A DNA stretch of 64,000 nt from an uncultured Kangiellaceae bacterium (GCA_905479925.1 CAJQOL010000013.1:62001-126000); one strand, 5' to 3'; counted from the stretch's first letter, positions 46,755-57,323 are shown. Notes: a model not told the origin generated them from the letters alone. Made by a program: numbers and translations.

Positions 46755-48096
46755 ACGTTTTTCACTAATGATAGCGGCTCGAACCATTTTCATAATGTTG
46801 ACCTTGGTTATGCTCGCTTTTCTTTTTAACTTGAAAGGCTACCTCATATCAACGTTTGTGGTAGCTATGTTACTCGTCGTACAGTCGTTTCTTTTATATC
46901 GATTCGTGAACAAAACCAATAACGAACTAACACGTTTTTTTGAAGCAGCTCGATATGCAGACTACTCTCAGCGATTTGAATTTACCGAGATTGGCGCCGG
47001 ATTTGGTGACCTTGGAAGAACCTTTACCGATATTCTTAAAAAATTTCAACAAAGCCGGACAGTCCAAGAGGAAGAATATCGGCATTTAAAAGCGCTCATT
47101 GAACACGTTCCTGTACCGCTTGTTAGTCTGCACGCGGATGGTAAGGTTAGTCTATGGAACAATAGTGCAAGACGATTAATTGGTGCGAACTCAGTTACCC
47201 AGTTCGATGACTTTAAACAGTTTGGCGAGAGTTTTTCTGAGGAGCTACAGACATTGGTCAGTGGTGAACGTCGATTGCTTAAGTTTGAAGTTGATGGCAT
47301 GGAGCAACAGCTAGTCGTTCAGGCAACCGATATAATCGTATCCAGTCGCCAAGAAAAACTATTAAGTTTACAGGATATTCAGTCGGAGCTTGATGGCGTT
47401 CAATTGCAGTCTTGGCAGGATCTAGTCAGGGTTTTAACCCATGAAATTATGAACAGCATTACACCGGTCGCTTCGCTAGCAAAAACGGCGGCCGATCTTC
47501 TCGAAGATGCAAAATCAAAAAAGGATAACCTAGCATTAGCCTTTGAAGACTTGGAAGATGCTTCCGATGCAGTACACACCGTAGCGAGACGAAGTGATGG
47601 CTTAATGAACTTTGTCGGAAGTTATCGTCGTCTTACCCGGCTTCCCGATCCCAATAAACAATCCATTCGGGTCGACAAGTTAATCAGTGACGTTGCCGCT
47701 ATCGTTACTCCAAGCTGGAAACAAAGTGGTATTAACTTTGAGGTAAGAATCACTCCCCCTGGATTGTCTGTGCTTATTGATAAAGATATGATCGACCAAT
47801 TACTAATTAACTTGCTTAAAAATGCGGAACAAGCTCTCTCGAAATTTGATAAAGCGATTGTCCGTGTAGATGCTTACTTGAATAAACGCGGACACGTAGT
47901 AATAGATGTTAGTGATAACGGCTCGGGCATACCTGAAGAATTAGCAAAGAAGATATTTGTTCCATTCTTCACGACCAAAAGAGACGGTTCTGGTGTAGGT
48001 TTAGCTCTTTCTCGCCAAGTTATGATTGCCCATGGTGGCAGCGTAAAGCTAACTCAGGCCTCTTTGGGCGGCGCTAACTTTAGGTTGACGTTCTGA
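46744..48096 (+). CDS. Sensor histidine kinase partnered with the NtrC-type regulator
   Basis: Two TM, PAS-like, LTHEIMNSITPVASL, DNGSGIPEE, GSGVGLALSRQV. Confidence 0.92.
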   Translation: MGFKRFSLMIAARTIFIMLTLVMLAFLFNLKGYLISTFVVAMLLVVQSFLLYRFVNKTNNELTRFFEAARYADYSQRFEFTEIGAGFGDLGRTFTDILKKFQQSRTVQEEEYRHLKALIEHVPVPLVSLHADGKVSLWNNSARRLIGANSVTQFDDFKQFGESFSEELQTLVSGERRLLKFEVDGMEQQLVVQATDIIVSSRQEKLLSLQDIQSELDGVQLQSWQDLVRVLTHEIMNSITPVASLAKTAADLLEDAKSKKDNLALAFEDLEDASDAVHTVARRSDGLMNFVGSYRRLTRLPDPNKQSIRVDKLISDVAAIVTPSWKQSGINFEVRITPPGLSVLIDKDMIDQLLINLLKNAEQALSKFDKAIVRVDAYLNKRGHVVIDVSDNGSGIPEELAKKIFVPFFTTKRDGSGVGLALSRQVMIAHGGSVKLTQASLGGANFRLTF

Positions 48097-48340
48097 TGGT
48101 TCGTGCTGAGAATAATTCCCCCTTTATCCGATGATTTTTTAGAAGATCATTTACAATAAATTTTTTACTAGCCTATTTCATCGATAGAAATAAAAGAGTC
48201 TTATTATTAATAAGGTAAGCTGAAATATATCAATATTCTTATTTTGTTACTTTTTATACCGGTTCGAAACACCTGATTTATATATATTAAAAGGAAGCTG
48301 ATGCAAAATTACGGGCTCAATCGATTGCTCGGACTCCACA

Positions 48341-51300
48341 ATGAATTTTACGCGCTCATCCATAAAGAATCCTGCAGCAATTATCGTTATTAGCGTATTA
48401 GTTTTGCTATTCGGCGTTATTAGTCTAACCAAACTTCCCATTCAATTAACACCCGATATCCAACAGCCCCAGATCAGTATAGGTACAGGTTGGCGCGCGG
48501 CGGCGCCTGAAGAAATAGAGTCAGTAATAATTGAACCAATCGAAAATGCAGTCAAAAACACACCTGGAGTGGTTGACGTTTCAACCAATATTCAACGAGG
48601 ATTCGGCAGCATTAGCTTAACATTTGATGTCGGCGCAGATATGCAGCAAGCAATGTTAAATGTGCTTAATAACCTTAATCAAGCCCCACCACTTCCTCTT
48701 GACGCTACGGAACCCGTAGTTTCCGCATCCGGAACCGGACGCAACGCTCCAAATGCTGCTTCACTGCTAATTCGTCCGATAGAAGGTTCCGATATCGATG
48801 ATATTACGGTTTTTCAGAAACTAATCGATGACGTCGTTGAACCCCGTTTTAGTATGATAAATGGGGTAGGTAACATAAATTTGGGTAGTGAGCGGCAACG
48901 CGAGCTACGCATTACTTTCGACCCATATCAAACTGCATCTCTTGGACTTCAGGTCCAACAAATAGCTTCAACCATTAGTCGTGCTAGCGATGTTTCTGGG
49001 GGATTTACAGAGGTCGGTAGACGAAACTATACCGTGAGGTTTGCGGGCCAATATGAAATAGATAATTTGTCTGAAATGATCGTAGGCTATAGCAATAATA
49101 GACCCATCTATCTAAAAGATGTAGCAACCGTTGAAGAGAAATTACAAGATCGCTTTTCTTTCAGTTTGCGAAGTGGATTACCAGCCTATTATATAACCAT
49201 TCAACGAGCTAATGGCAGTAATACCGTAGCTGTGCTAGATGAAATCAATAAGGCGATTAATGAGCTAAATAATAACGAACTAAGAGACGCTGGTCTTTTT
49301 ATCGAGCTGAGTTTCGATGCTTCGGTTCATATTCGAAACGCGCTAAATTTAGTAAAAAGTAACTTAGGGTTAGGCGTACTTTTAGCGCTAGGTATTTTGT
49401 GGTTATTCTTACGAGGGTTAAGGCCAACTCTAATTATTGCTGCGACAATCCCTATTTCTTTGGCGGTTGCATTTCTAGCTTTGAGTATTTTTGACCGAAG
49501 TCTAAATGTTATATCTTTAGCCGGTTTAGCATTCTCCGTTGGCTTGGTATTAGATGCCGCAATTATTGTACAAGAAAATATCGTTCGACTAAGAAGTGAA
49601 GGTTTTTCTGACCGAAAAGCTGTAATTAAAGGAACCATGCAGGTCACAGGGGCGCTTTTCGCTTCAACAGCAACAAGTGTCGCGATTTTCTTACCTATAT
49701 TGTTTATGCAAGGTATAGAGGGGCAATTATTTTCGGATCTGGCACTAACTCTATCTATCGCGGTAATAGCGTCGTTGATCACCGCAATCACTGTGGTCCC
49801 TGTGCTTAGTGAGTATTTCCTAAAAAACTTATCGATTGACGATCCTTTTGCTCATTACTGGGAGAAAATTACGCATATTGTCATGGGGTTAACAAACACT
49901 AATATTAAACGCTGGTTTTGGGTAGTCGGGTTATTAGGTGGCTCAGTCGCTACATCGTTTATATTTATGCCCCGCACAGATTTTATGCCACGCGCACCAA
50001 TTGATGGGTTCTTTTTCAATTTTAGTATGCCTGCCGGTGGTAACTTAGATTTCGTTGAGCAAGAGATAGCTTCAAGGGTTAAAACAAGATTAGCCCCCTA
50101 CTATTCAGGTGAAAAGCTACCAAAGATAAAGAGCTATAATTTTTCATCGTTTGGCGGTAATTTTACCGGCGGCTTTATTTATGCAGATGATCCCACAAGG
50201 GTCGAAGAACTAATGACCGTGATACGTACACAAGTACTTCACGATCTTCCCGATACTCAAGTTTTCCTTTTTCGCGGTTCGATGATCAATGTGAGTGGTG
50301 GTGGCAACGCTCGTTCAGTAAGTTTGGATTTACAGGGTTCAGATATAGAATCGCTCATGGATGCCGCTCGCAATGGAATCACTGCAATCAGCGAAAACAT
50401 GCCAGGTACTAACGCTCGACCCATTCCAGGTTTAGCGTTAGCGGAACCCGAGCTACTTTTAGTACCTAACGATAGACGAATTAGTCAAGCAGGCCTCGAC
50501 CGTCAAACGCTAGCAAATAGTATACGAGCCTATACCGGCGGCTTATTTGTCAGTGAGTATTTTGATGGAAACGATCGAATGAATGTCATTCTAAAAGGCA
50601 AGAAATGGCATAACCCTGACGAATTAGCAGCACTGCCTATCTATACGCCACTGGCTGGCATTCAGACGATTGGCGAGTTGACCAACGTTACCCGTACAGT
50701 TGGTCCGACTCAACTACGTCGTGTGGATGGAAAAAGAACCATAAGCTTGATCGTATCTCCACCTTCAAACGTTTCACTCGAAGAGACCATTAAAGAACTA
50801 AACGAAAAAGTACTTCCCGTTATTCAAGATAGTTTACCTGAAAATGCAAGCATTCAAATCAGCGGCAATGCCAACCGAATGAAACAGGCCATTGACGATA
50901 TGCTGGCTAACTTCACATTAGCTATTTTTATCCTGTTTTTGTTGATGACGGCCTTATTTAAGTCGGCAAGAGACAGTTTGTTGGTCATTTTGGTAATGCC
51001 TCTTGCGGTTGCTGGTGGTGTGATAGGGCTGACTTTTTTGAACCTCGTAACCTTTCAGTCACTGGATCTACTAACCATGATCGGTTTTATTATTTTACTG
51101 GGGCTGGTTGTTAATAACGCCATTTTATTAGTCGACCAAACTAGGCAAGCGGAGTCAACTGGACTCAATAGAGTAGATGCGGTAACACAGGCGGTAAGAA
51201 TTAGAGCAAGGCCCGTATATATGAGCACTTTGACCAGCGTATTTGGAATGTTACCGCTAATGGCTATTCCAGGTGTCGGCTCAGAAATTTATCGAGGCCT

Positions 51301-51439
51301 AGCCACCGTTATTGTCGGTGGTATGGGAATTAGTGCAATGTTTACTCTGGTCCTCATGCCGAGTTTATTACAACTAAGTTTCCGAAAAGCTACGAGTTCA
51401 CTGTTAAGTTCGAATAAAGCAGTATCAAGCATCGGATAG
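48341..51439 (+). CDS. RND-family efflux transporter permease
   Basis: 1032 aa with AcrB-type topology; PTLIIAATIPISLAVAF..., GLVLDAAIIVQENI, GLVVNNAILLVDQ. Confidence 0.95.
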   Translation: MNFTRSSIKNPAAIIVISVLVLLFGVISLTKLPIQLTPDIQQPQISIGTGWRAAAPEEIESVIIEPIENAVKNTPGVVDVSTNIQRGFGSISLTFDVGADMQQAMLNVLNNLNQAPPLPLDATEPVVSASGTGRNAPNAASLLIRPIEGSDIDDITVFQKLIDDVVEPRFSMINGVGNINLGSERQRELRITFDPYQTASLGLQVQQIASTISRASDVSGGFTEVGRRNYTVRFAGQYEIDNLSEMIVGYSNNRPIYLKDVATVEEKLQDRFSFSLRSGLPAYYITIQRANGSNTVAVLDEINKAINELNNNELRDAGLFIELSFDASVHIRNALNLVKSNLGLGVLLALGILWLFLRGLRPTLIIAATIPISLAVAFLALSIFDRSLNVISLAGLAFSVGLVLDAAIIVQENIVRLRSEGFSDRKAVIKGTMQVTGALFASTATSVAIFLPILFMQGIEGQLFSDLALTLSIAVIASLITAITVVPVLSEYFLKNLSIDDPFAHYWEKITHIVMGLTNTNIKRWFWVVGLLGGSVATSFIFMPRTDFMPRAPIDGFFFNFSMPAGGNLDFVEQEIASRVKTRLAPYYSGEKLPKIKSYNFSSFGGNFTGGFIYADDPTRVEELMTVIRTQVLHDLPDTQVFLFRGSMINVSGGGNARSVSLDLQGSDIESLMDAARNGITAISENMPGTNARPIPGLALAEPELLLVPNDRRISQAGLDRQTLANSIRAYTGGLFVSEYFDGNDRMNVILKGKKWHNPDELAALPIYTPLAGIQTIGELTNVTRTVGPTQLRRVDGKRTISLIVSPPSNVSLEETIKELNEKVLPVIQDSLPENASIQISGNANRMKQAIDDMLANFTLAIFILFLLMTALFKSARDSLLVILVMPLAVAGGVIGLTFLNLVTFQSLDLLTMIGFIILLGLVVNNAILLVDQTRQAESTGLNRVDAVTQAVRIRARPVYMSTLTSVFGMLPLMAIPGVGSEIYRGLATVIVGGMGISAMFTLVLMPSLLQLSFRKATSSLLSSNKAVSSIG

Positions 51440-51457
51440 AAAGAAGAGAGAATATTT

Positions 51458-52573
51458 ATGAATAGTCAAATGAAACAAAAAAGCAGGTATTCAACAGCTG
51501 TCATGCTAATGACCTGTATGTTGGGAATTACCAGTTACCAGACAACCGCGCAAGAATCACCGGCAGTTCCAGTGAGAGTGACGGAGGTTATGGAATCTAA
51601 CGACGCGCCGACCGCCGATATTTTAGGAACGGTTTACAGTACCAACCAAGTACAACTAACTGCTGGAGTCACAGGGAAGCTAGAGTGGGTAGCAGAGCCT
51701 GGAACCTACTTAAGAAAAGGCGATTTAGTTGCTCAAATTGAATTGCTCCCATTACAACTAAGGCAAGCAGAACAAGCGGCGCAATTAAAACGTGCTAAGA
51801 TTAATTTGCGTTTTTTGGAAACAGAGTTAAAACGACAAAAAGAACTAAATAGTAAAAAGAGTGCTTCACAATATCAACTAGAACAAACCCAATCTCAATT
51901 TGACCTTGCTCAGTCTGATTTGGAAATTTCTGAATTACAACTGAAACAAATCAATCAAACTTTAGCCCGAGCAACGATCCTTTCTCCGTTTGATGGGGTA
52001 GTCACTGAGCGTGTTCGCAGGGCAGGTTTCGACGTTGGACGCAGTGATATTCTAGTACATATGTTAGACACCGAAAGTTTAGAAGTAAGGCTGTTTGTTC
52101 CCATTAAGTATCTAGCCTACTCTAAGCCTGGTAGCCGAGTCATGCTCTCTGGAATCAACTCGATAAGCGATCACTCAGGAAGTAATGAAGTTAAGATCAT
52201 TACGGAATCAACCACGATTATTCCCGCTGCAGACCCGCGCTCGCAAACTTTTGAAATGCGAGTAGCCGTTCCCGCAGAAGGAAAGAATTACTGGGCTACG
52301 GGTCAACTTGTCAAAGTGAGCTTACCAATAGAAGAAAAACGCGTATCTCTAACGGTCCATCGTGATGCATTAATTTTGAGACGTGATGGCACTTATGTCG
52401 TAAAAATTGATCAAGACAACAAAGCCCATCGACTAAAAGTAAAAGTTGGCAAGGGCCAAGGTGACTGGGTAAGTATTAAAGGTGATTTAGCTCAAGGGGA
52501 CAAAGTTGCCATTCGCGGTGCAGAGAGATTGAGAGAGGGCCAAAGTGTTGTAATTCAATCAAATGGCGCTTGA
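51458..52573 (+). CDS. RND efflux periplasmic adaptor
   Basis: HlyD-type architecture; ILSPFDGVVTERVRRAG. Confidence 0.93.
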   Translation: MNSQMKQKSRYSTAVMLMTCMLGITSYQTTAQESPAVPVRVTEVMESNDAPTADILGTVYSTNQVQLTAGVTGKLEWVAEPGTYLRKGDLVAQIELLPLQLRQAEQAAQLKRAKINLRFLETELKRQKELNSKKSASQYQLEQTQSQFDLAQSDLEISELQLKQINQTLARATILSPFDGVVTERVRRAGFDVGRSDILVHMLDTESLEVRLFVPIKYLAYSKPGSRVMLSGINSISDHSGSNEVKIITESTTIIPAADPRSQTFEMRVAVPAEGKNYWATGQLVKVSLPIEEKRVSLTVHRDALILRRDGTYVVKIDQDNKAHRLKVKVGKGQGDWVSIKGDLAQGDKVAIRGAERLREGQSVVIQSNGA

Positions 52574-52676
52574 TTTTTATCAGTTCGATAAACATTCATG
52601 TAAGCCTTAAATTTTAAGGACGCTTTTGGCGGGAAGTTCGTCCGCAATTGAGCTAGCACTAGTTGTTTTATACCAA

Positions 52677-53114
52677 TCAAGCAGACTGCTTCTCATATTT
52701 GCTAATGAGCTTTTCGCGACGGTAACTTTCATCAAAAAATGCGGAACTAATCATCGTATCGAAACCAATTTTTCCTTCAAGCCCTCCACCACCGTGCCAT
52801 TTTTCTGTGAAAGTTTCAAAACAAATTGTTAAAGTCGGTCCGTTGGTTGTTACTTCGATTTGATTCGGAAGTTCTCCTCCAAAAACCTTTTCAAAAAACT
52901 CACACAACAACCGGACTTGTTGCTCATCTACAATTAACACCTGCACATTGTCGTACTCAGTCGGAGCGGAATCTAAATTCGCTAAACTGGGGGCGAGGCA
53001 GACCCCAAAGCCTTTATGTTCAACCTTCTGTTTATCGATAATATCGATTACTGAAATCTGATAATTATCAAAAGAATGTGTACTTTTTCTATTTAGCAGT
53101 TTGTATTTATACAT
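52677..53114 (-). CDS. Hypothetical protein
   Basis: 145-aa ORF whose ATG directly follows the protease stop codon (TAAATG). Confidence 0.55.
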   Translation of the reverse strand: MYKYKLLNRKSTHSFDNYQISVIDIIDKQKVEHKGFGVCLAPSLANLDSAPTEYDNVQVLIVDEQQVRLLCEFFEKVFGGELPNQIEVTTNGPTLTICFETFTEKWHGGGGLEGKIGFDTMISSAFFDESYRREKLISKYEKQSA

Positions 53115-54125
53115 TTACACATTATCGACACTATCAATTGGCTTAATTATGCGAATTAAAGCTCCTTTTCTTTTCCTAAGAAAACTTCCAATAAAGAGCA
53201 GTGCAATTAAACCAAGATTAGCACTTCCACCTCCCGAGGAGGGAGCATCACGAGCGACGGGCATGATAGGTGTGATTGTTTCACTATAAAGTGGCCCACT
53301 GTACTCACCAGGAAAATCATCTCCCATCACCTCCTTAATCCAATTCATATGAACTGACACTCGCTCGTATACGGATGTAGAACCATATAAGTAGGGTTCA
53401 TTACCAACCCCAACAAACGCCGTTGACCCAACTCCGGCAACATAACGAACGCCAGCTATCGTCAACATCACCCCTCCACCACTATCCCCATTACCAATAT
53501 GAGCCTCAAACTCTGTTGCGTTTCCGCTATCGGGAGATTTAAAATTGAGAAATAACTCATGGCTAGTAATATTTGAAACTCGACTGGTTCCGCGCCGAAG
53601 TTCCTGATTACATGGCTCGCTACCACAGGGCATTATTTGACCATCCACTCCATTTCCGCTATGTCCGAAGCCCCAGATTTCAATGACCTGATTAAGCTCA
53701 TCCTCCCCTTCATAGAGTTTAATAGGTGTCACCGAAGTAACGGGATTTTGTAATTTAACCAGTGCAATATCATTGTGTCTTTCGTCGTATTGCTCCGTAC
53801 GAATCGACACATAGCCCGGATGAAATATAGGCTCACCTTCCACTAAATAGGTAGTATCCAGAATTTCTACTGAGTCGTTAGTTGAGATTCCACTGCCATC
53901 ATACCCAGCAATACAATGTGCGGCGGTTAGCAACCATTGTTCATGAATGAGGGTAGCGGAACACCCCCAATAAACATTGAATGCATACTCGTTTTGATCC
54001 ATTAGATAGAGCGAGTCATCTAGGTCGTGTCTTCTAATTACAGCATCGGCATTAAAGATGTTAGAGCCAAGAAATATAGCAAAGAGCGAAACTAAACCAA
54101 CTTTGTGGTATGTCATTTTTATCAA
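53115..54125 (-). CDS. Trypsin-like serine protease with GlyGly-CTERM-like C-terminus
   Basis: LTAAHC, NDIALV, GDSGGG; C-terminal SSGGGSANLGLIALLFIGSFLRKRK. Confidence 0.85.
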   Translation of the reverse strand: MIKMTYHKVGLVSLFAIFLGSNIFNADAVIRRHDLDDSLYLMDQNEYAFNVYWGCSATLIHEQWLLTAAHCIAGYDGSGISTNDSVEILDTTYLVEGEPIFHPGYVSIRTEQYDERHNDIALVKLQNPVTSVTPIKLYEGEDELNQVIEIWGFGHSGNGVDGQIMPCGSEPCNQELRRGTSRVSNITSHELFLNFKSPDSGNATEFEAHIGNGDSGGGVMLTIAGVRYVAGVGSTAFVGVGNEPYLYGSTSVYERVSVHMNWIKEVMGDDFPGEYSGPLYSETITPIMPVARDAPSSGGGSANLGLIALLFIGSFLRKRKGALIRIIKPIDSVDNV

Positions 54126-54321
54126 ATCCTTTTTAAGTCATTCTTTCAGATCTGAAATTTAACTGACTACTCAGTCAAGCGTCTCTACAACGCTACCCGC
54201 TATGACCATTCGACCGAGCTGCAAATTTACGTTAGACTCGACCCTTCATCTTATTGCAGAAACTTTCGAAATAGGTGGTCAATTAACGACTAACCGACAT
54301 CTCGAGCGAAGAGGTCATGTT

Positions 54322-55467
54322 ATGAAAACCATTCCAAAGAAATCTTGGTTCACTTTATCGATTCTAATTTTTACTAGTTCCATTCTAAATACAGTGAACG
54401 CCGAAAGCAAACCAGCTAAAAACAACGTTACTGACACAACGCAAATGGTCCAAGCACTTCAGCTAAGATTGTCAAAAGAGCCTTCTTCAAAAATGAAAAA
54501 CTGGCGATCTATTGAGAAAGCGGTTATTTGGGGCAATAATCAAACGGCTGAACGATTTAGAGCCGCGTTTCCCAAAATCGAATTTGTTTTTGGCAATGAT
54601 CTTATATCCGTTAAGAGAGCACTTGAAGATGCCGATGCATTCATTGGCTATTGTATTCCTCAACTACTCAACGATGAATTAAATTTGGCCTGGTTGCATT
54701 CGATGGGAGTCGGTGTCGAAAACTGTATTAATTCTCAGCCCATTCAAAAACTAGCCCCTATTGTTACTAACGCACAAAGACTCTCGGGACCAGAAATTGC
54801 CGAGCACGCTATTGGATTAATGTTTTCATTGGTAAGACGGCTTGACGAATATGGTATTGCTCAGCAAAAGAAAGAGTGGGCCCGCGGCTTAGCCCCCGGG
54901 AATGATAAAGTATGGGAAATAGCCGGAAAAACAATGCTAGTCGTGGGACTTGGCGGTATTGGAACAGAAACCGCAAAACGCGCAAATGGCCTAGGAATGA
55001 GAGTCATCGCTACGCGTAATAGTAGCCGAAACGGTCCTAGTTATGTTGACTATGTAGGCTTGTCGGACGAGCTTCTAAAGCTAGCCGAGCAAGCGGATGT
55101 CATTGTAAATACTGTCCCGCTAACCGCTAAAACTACCGGTCTTTTTGACGCCAAATTTTTTGACGCAATGAAGGAAAAAGCCTATTTTATAAATATTGCT
55201 AGAGGTCGAAGCGTGGTTACCGCTGACTTATTAGCAGCTCTTAAAGCCGGCGAACTAGCGGGCGCAGGACTGGATGTGACCGATCCTGAACCACTTCCTG
55301 AAGATCACCCGTTATGGACGCAACCGAGAGTCATTATTACGCCACATGTTGCTTACCGTTCGGAACAGTTGAGAGAACGCAACATTTTACTCGCTCTGGA
55401 AAACTTAAAACGTTTTGTCGCCGGAGAACCAATCTATTCTGTGGTAAATATAAAACGGGGATATTAA
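54322..55467 (+). CDS. D-2-hydroxyacid dehydrogenase with predicted signal peptide
   Basis: VVGLGGIGTETAKRANGLGMRVIATR, INIARGRSVV, DVTDPEPLPEDHPLW; N-terminus MKTIPKKSWFTLSILIFTSSILNTVNAES. Confidence 0.88.
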   Translation: MKTIPKKSWFTLSILIFTSSILNTVNAESKPAKNNVTDTTQMVQALQLRLSKEPSSKMKNWRSIEKAVIWGNNQTAERFRAAFPKIEFVFGNDLISVKRALEDADAFIGYCIPQLLNDELNLAWLHSMGVGVENCINSQPIQKLAPIVTNAQRLSGPEIAEHAIGLMFSLVRRLDEYGIAQQKKEWARGLAPGNDKVWEIAGKTMLVVGLGGIGTETAKRANGLGMRVIATRNSSRNGPSYVDYVGLSDELLKLAEQADVIVNTVPLTAKTTGLFDAKFFDAMKEKAYFINIARGRSVVTADLLAALKAGELAGAGLDVTDPEPLPEDHPLWTQPRVIITPHVAYRSEQLRERNILLALENLKRFVAGEPIYSVVNIKRGY

Positions 55468-55522
55468 ATACCTGCACTATTACAACCATCAAAGAGATAA
55501 TATTCGCAGGTCTTTATGCCCA

Positions 55523-55840
55523 CTAGAATGGCATCTTAATGAGTTCCGACACTTCAAGCTTTCCGTCCATATCTAAAAATGGACAGGACTGAGCGACTAA
55601 TAGGGCAGACTCTAAGTTCTCAGATTCGATAATGGTAAATCCAGACATTGAACTGCCACCGCCTTCAGTTACTGAACCATCGGAGTTGACGGTTTGCGTA
55701 TTTTTTAGCGGGTTAGCCGGGCTAACAGCATTCTCTCCAAGAGATGCTAACCACTCTTTGTATTTAGCAAAATGTTTTGCGCCCTCTTGCGGCGAATCGG
55801 GCTGTCTGCCACCTATGTAAGTAAGTATAAACTGGGTCAT
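55523..55840 (-). CDS. YCII-related domain protein
   Basis: 105 aa; GFTIIESENLESALLVAQSCPFLDMDGKLEVSEL. Confidence 0.8.
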   Translation of the reverse strand: MTQFILTYIGGRQPDSPQEGAKHFAKYKEWLASLGENAVSPANPLKNTQTVNSDGSVTEGGGSSMSGFTIIESENLESALLVAQSCPFLDMDGKLEVSELIKMPF

Positions 55841-55883
55841 TCTTCGTTCCTCATAAAATATTGATAACCTTGAAAAGCTTGAT

Positions 55884-56342
55884 TCAGAGCCTTTTTGTCA
55901 TGAAAAGGCTGTGCGGGTCTTTTGTATAATCGGCAAACGGTTCGCAAATATTAAAACCAAAAGATTGATAAAGTTTATGCGCTGGAGCGAAAGCTTCCAT
56001 ACTCCCAGTTTCTAAACTAACTCGATTAATACCTTTTTGCTGAGCCTGAAGCAAAAGATGCTCAAGCAGCAGTCGTGCAACCCCTTTTCTCAGAAAACAC
56101 GTTGCCGTTCTCATTGATTTTATTTCCGCATGAGTCGCCGACAAATCCTTAATGGCAACGCAGCCCGCAAGCTCATCGCCAAACCAAAGAGTCCAAAAAG
56201 AAACCGAATCCTGTGACAAACCTGAAAGATCTAATGCGTGAATACTCTCTGGCGGCGAATATTGTTTCATGGCTTGGTGGTGTTGTTCTAATAACGATAA
56301 AACTGCTGGGTGATCTAACAATCCTTGCTTCAATTTCATCAA
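55884..56342 (-). CDS. GNAT-family N-acetyltransferase
   Basis: IKSMRTATCFLRKGVARLLLEHLLLQAQQKGINRVSLETGSMEAFAPAHKLYQSFGF. Confidence 0.9.
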   Translation of the reverse strand: MMKLKQGLLDHPAVLSLLEQHHQAMKQYSPPESIHALDLSGLSQDSVSFWTLWFGDELAGCVAIKDLSATHAEIKSMRTATCFLRKGVARLLLEHLLLQAQQKGINRVSLETGSMEAFAPAHKLYQSFGFNICEPFADYTKDPHSLFMTKRL

Positions 56343-56511
56343 ATTTTCCTATCGCTTCATCAATGTCGCCCTAAGTTTGAGTCGTTATTTTAGTTTGAAC
56401 ACCCCGCAATTGTCACTATTCAACGTCGTCTAGTTCCAAGGTTAATGTGAAACTACCACTTGAAAAATTGCCAAATAACGACCTAAAAATAACAACAAGC
56501 CGAACTAATAA

Positions 56512-56527
56512 CGATAATAAATTATCG
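56512..56527. promoter_or_regulatory. Dyad CGATAAT-AA-ATTATCG upstream of the DUF2975/XRE pair
   Basis: Perfect 7-bp arms; an additional CGATAA half site at 56533; TTGCTA-N16-TATAAT promoter at 56546-56573. Confidence 0.5.
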
Positions 56528-56600
56528 ATAAACGATAAAAATAGATTGCTAAACAGTAAAATATCGCTATAATTATTTACAAATCAACGAAATTGGAAAA

Positions 56601-57323
56601 ATGATGAATCAATCAGAACATGATAATGAAGAAGCAATGGACATTTTAAGCGAGCGCGAAAATGGTTTGGGCCGACCAAATAAGTTAGCTAATTGGGTTA
56701 AGCGAATTCTAGATATCGCCTGGTTTGTTTCAATTGGTTCTCTGATTATTTGGCCAATTGCGGTGTTCATTATTGGTTATAGTATTCCGGAAGATCCCAA
56801 TGAGCGACACACCGACATTAACTTCTATTTAAACTTTGCGGTTTACCCTGATAAGAACTTTATTGAGCTACCGTCTGGTAAGGCAACGGATTTGTCTAAG
56901 GTTAGCGAATTGGTTAAAGGGAAAGGACAGATAAAACTCAATAACACTAAAGCAGTATCCGCTTGGTATATTGCTGGTGCGATTACTGAAATAACCGGAT
57001 TAATCAGTCTTTTTGGCTTGTGGTACCTACGAAAGGTTTTTGCACTGCTAGCGATTGGCGATTCCTTCAATGAGCAGACACCGCTTTACCTAAAAAAGGT
57101 CGGATACATCGCTATTGCATCTAATATTGCTTGGTCAATCTTGCAGTACTTAGGTGGAGCAGCAATCATTAATGACGTTGGGCAGCACGCATCCTTTATT
57201 CATTTATCTCCGGCCATTGAGCCAAACCTTGGCGGAATATTTATTGGACTGGCAATACTGGTGTTGGCAGGTATTTTAGAGGAGGCAGCGCAAATACAAG
57301 AAGAACAAGCGTTGACGATTTAG
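56601..57323 (+). CDS. DUF2975-like multi-TM membrane protein
   Basis: Four TM-like segments; followed directly by a small XRE gene. Confidence 0.7.
   Translation: MMNQSEHDNEEAMDILSERENGLGRPNKLANWVKRILDIAWFVSIGSLIIWPIAVFIIGYSIPEDPNERHTDINFYLNFAVYPDKNFIELPSGKATDLSKVSELVKGKGQIKLNNTKAVSAWYIAGAITEITGLISLFGLWYLRKVFALLAIGDSFNEQTPLYLKKVGYIAIASNIAWSILQYLGGAAIINDVGQHASFIHLSPAIEPNLGGIFIGLAILVLAGILEEAAQIQEEQALTI

Noticed and set aside
49327-49791. 154-aa minus-strand ORF inside the RND gene
   Set aside because: Fully antisense to a conserved RND permease; no recognisable domain.
48341-52573. RND pump plus adaptor as a novel system
   Set aside because: Standard family architecture; no unusual domain seen.
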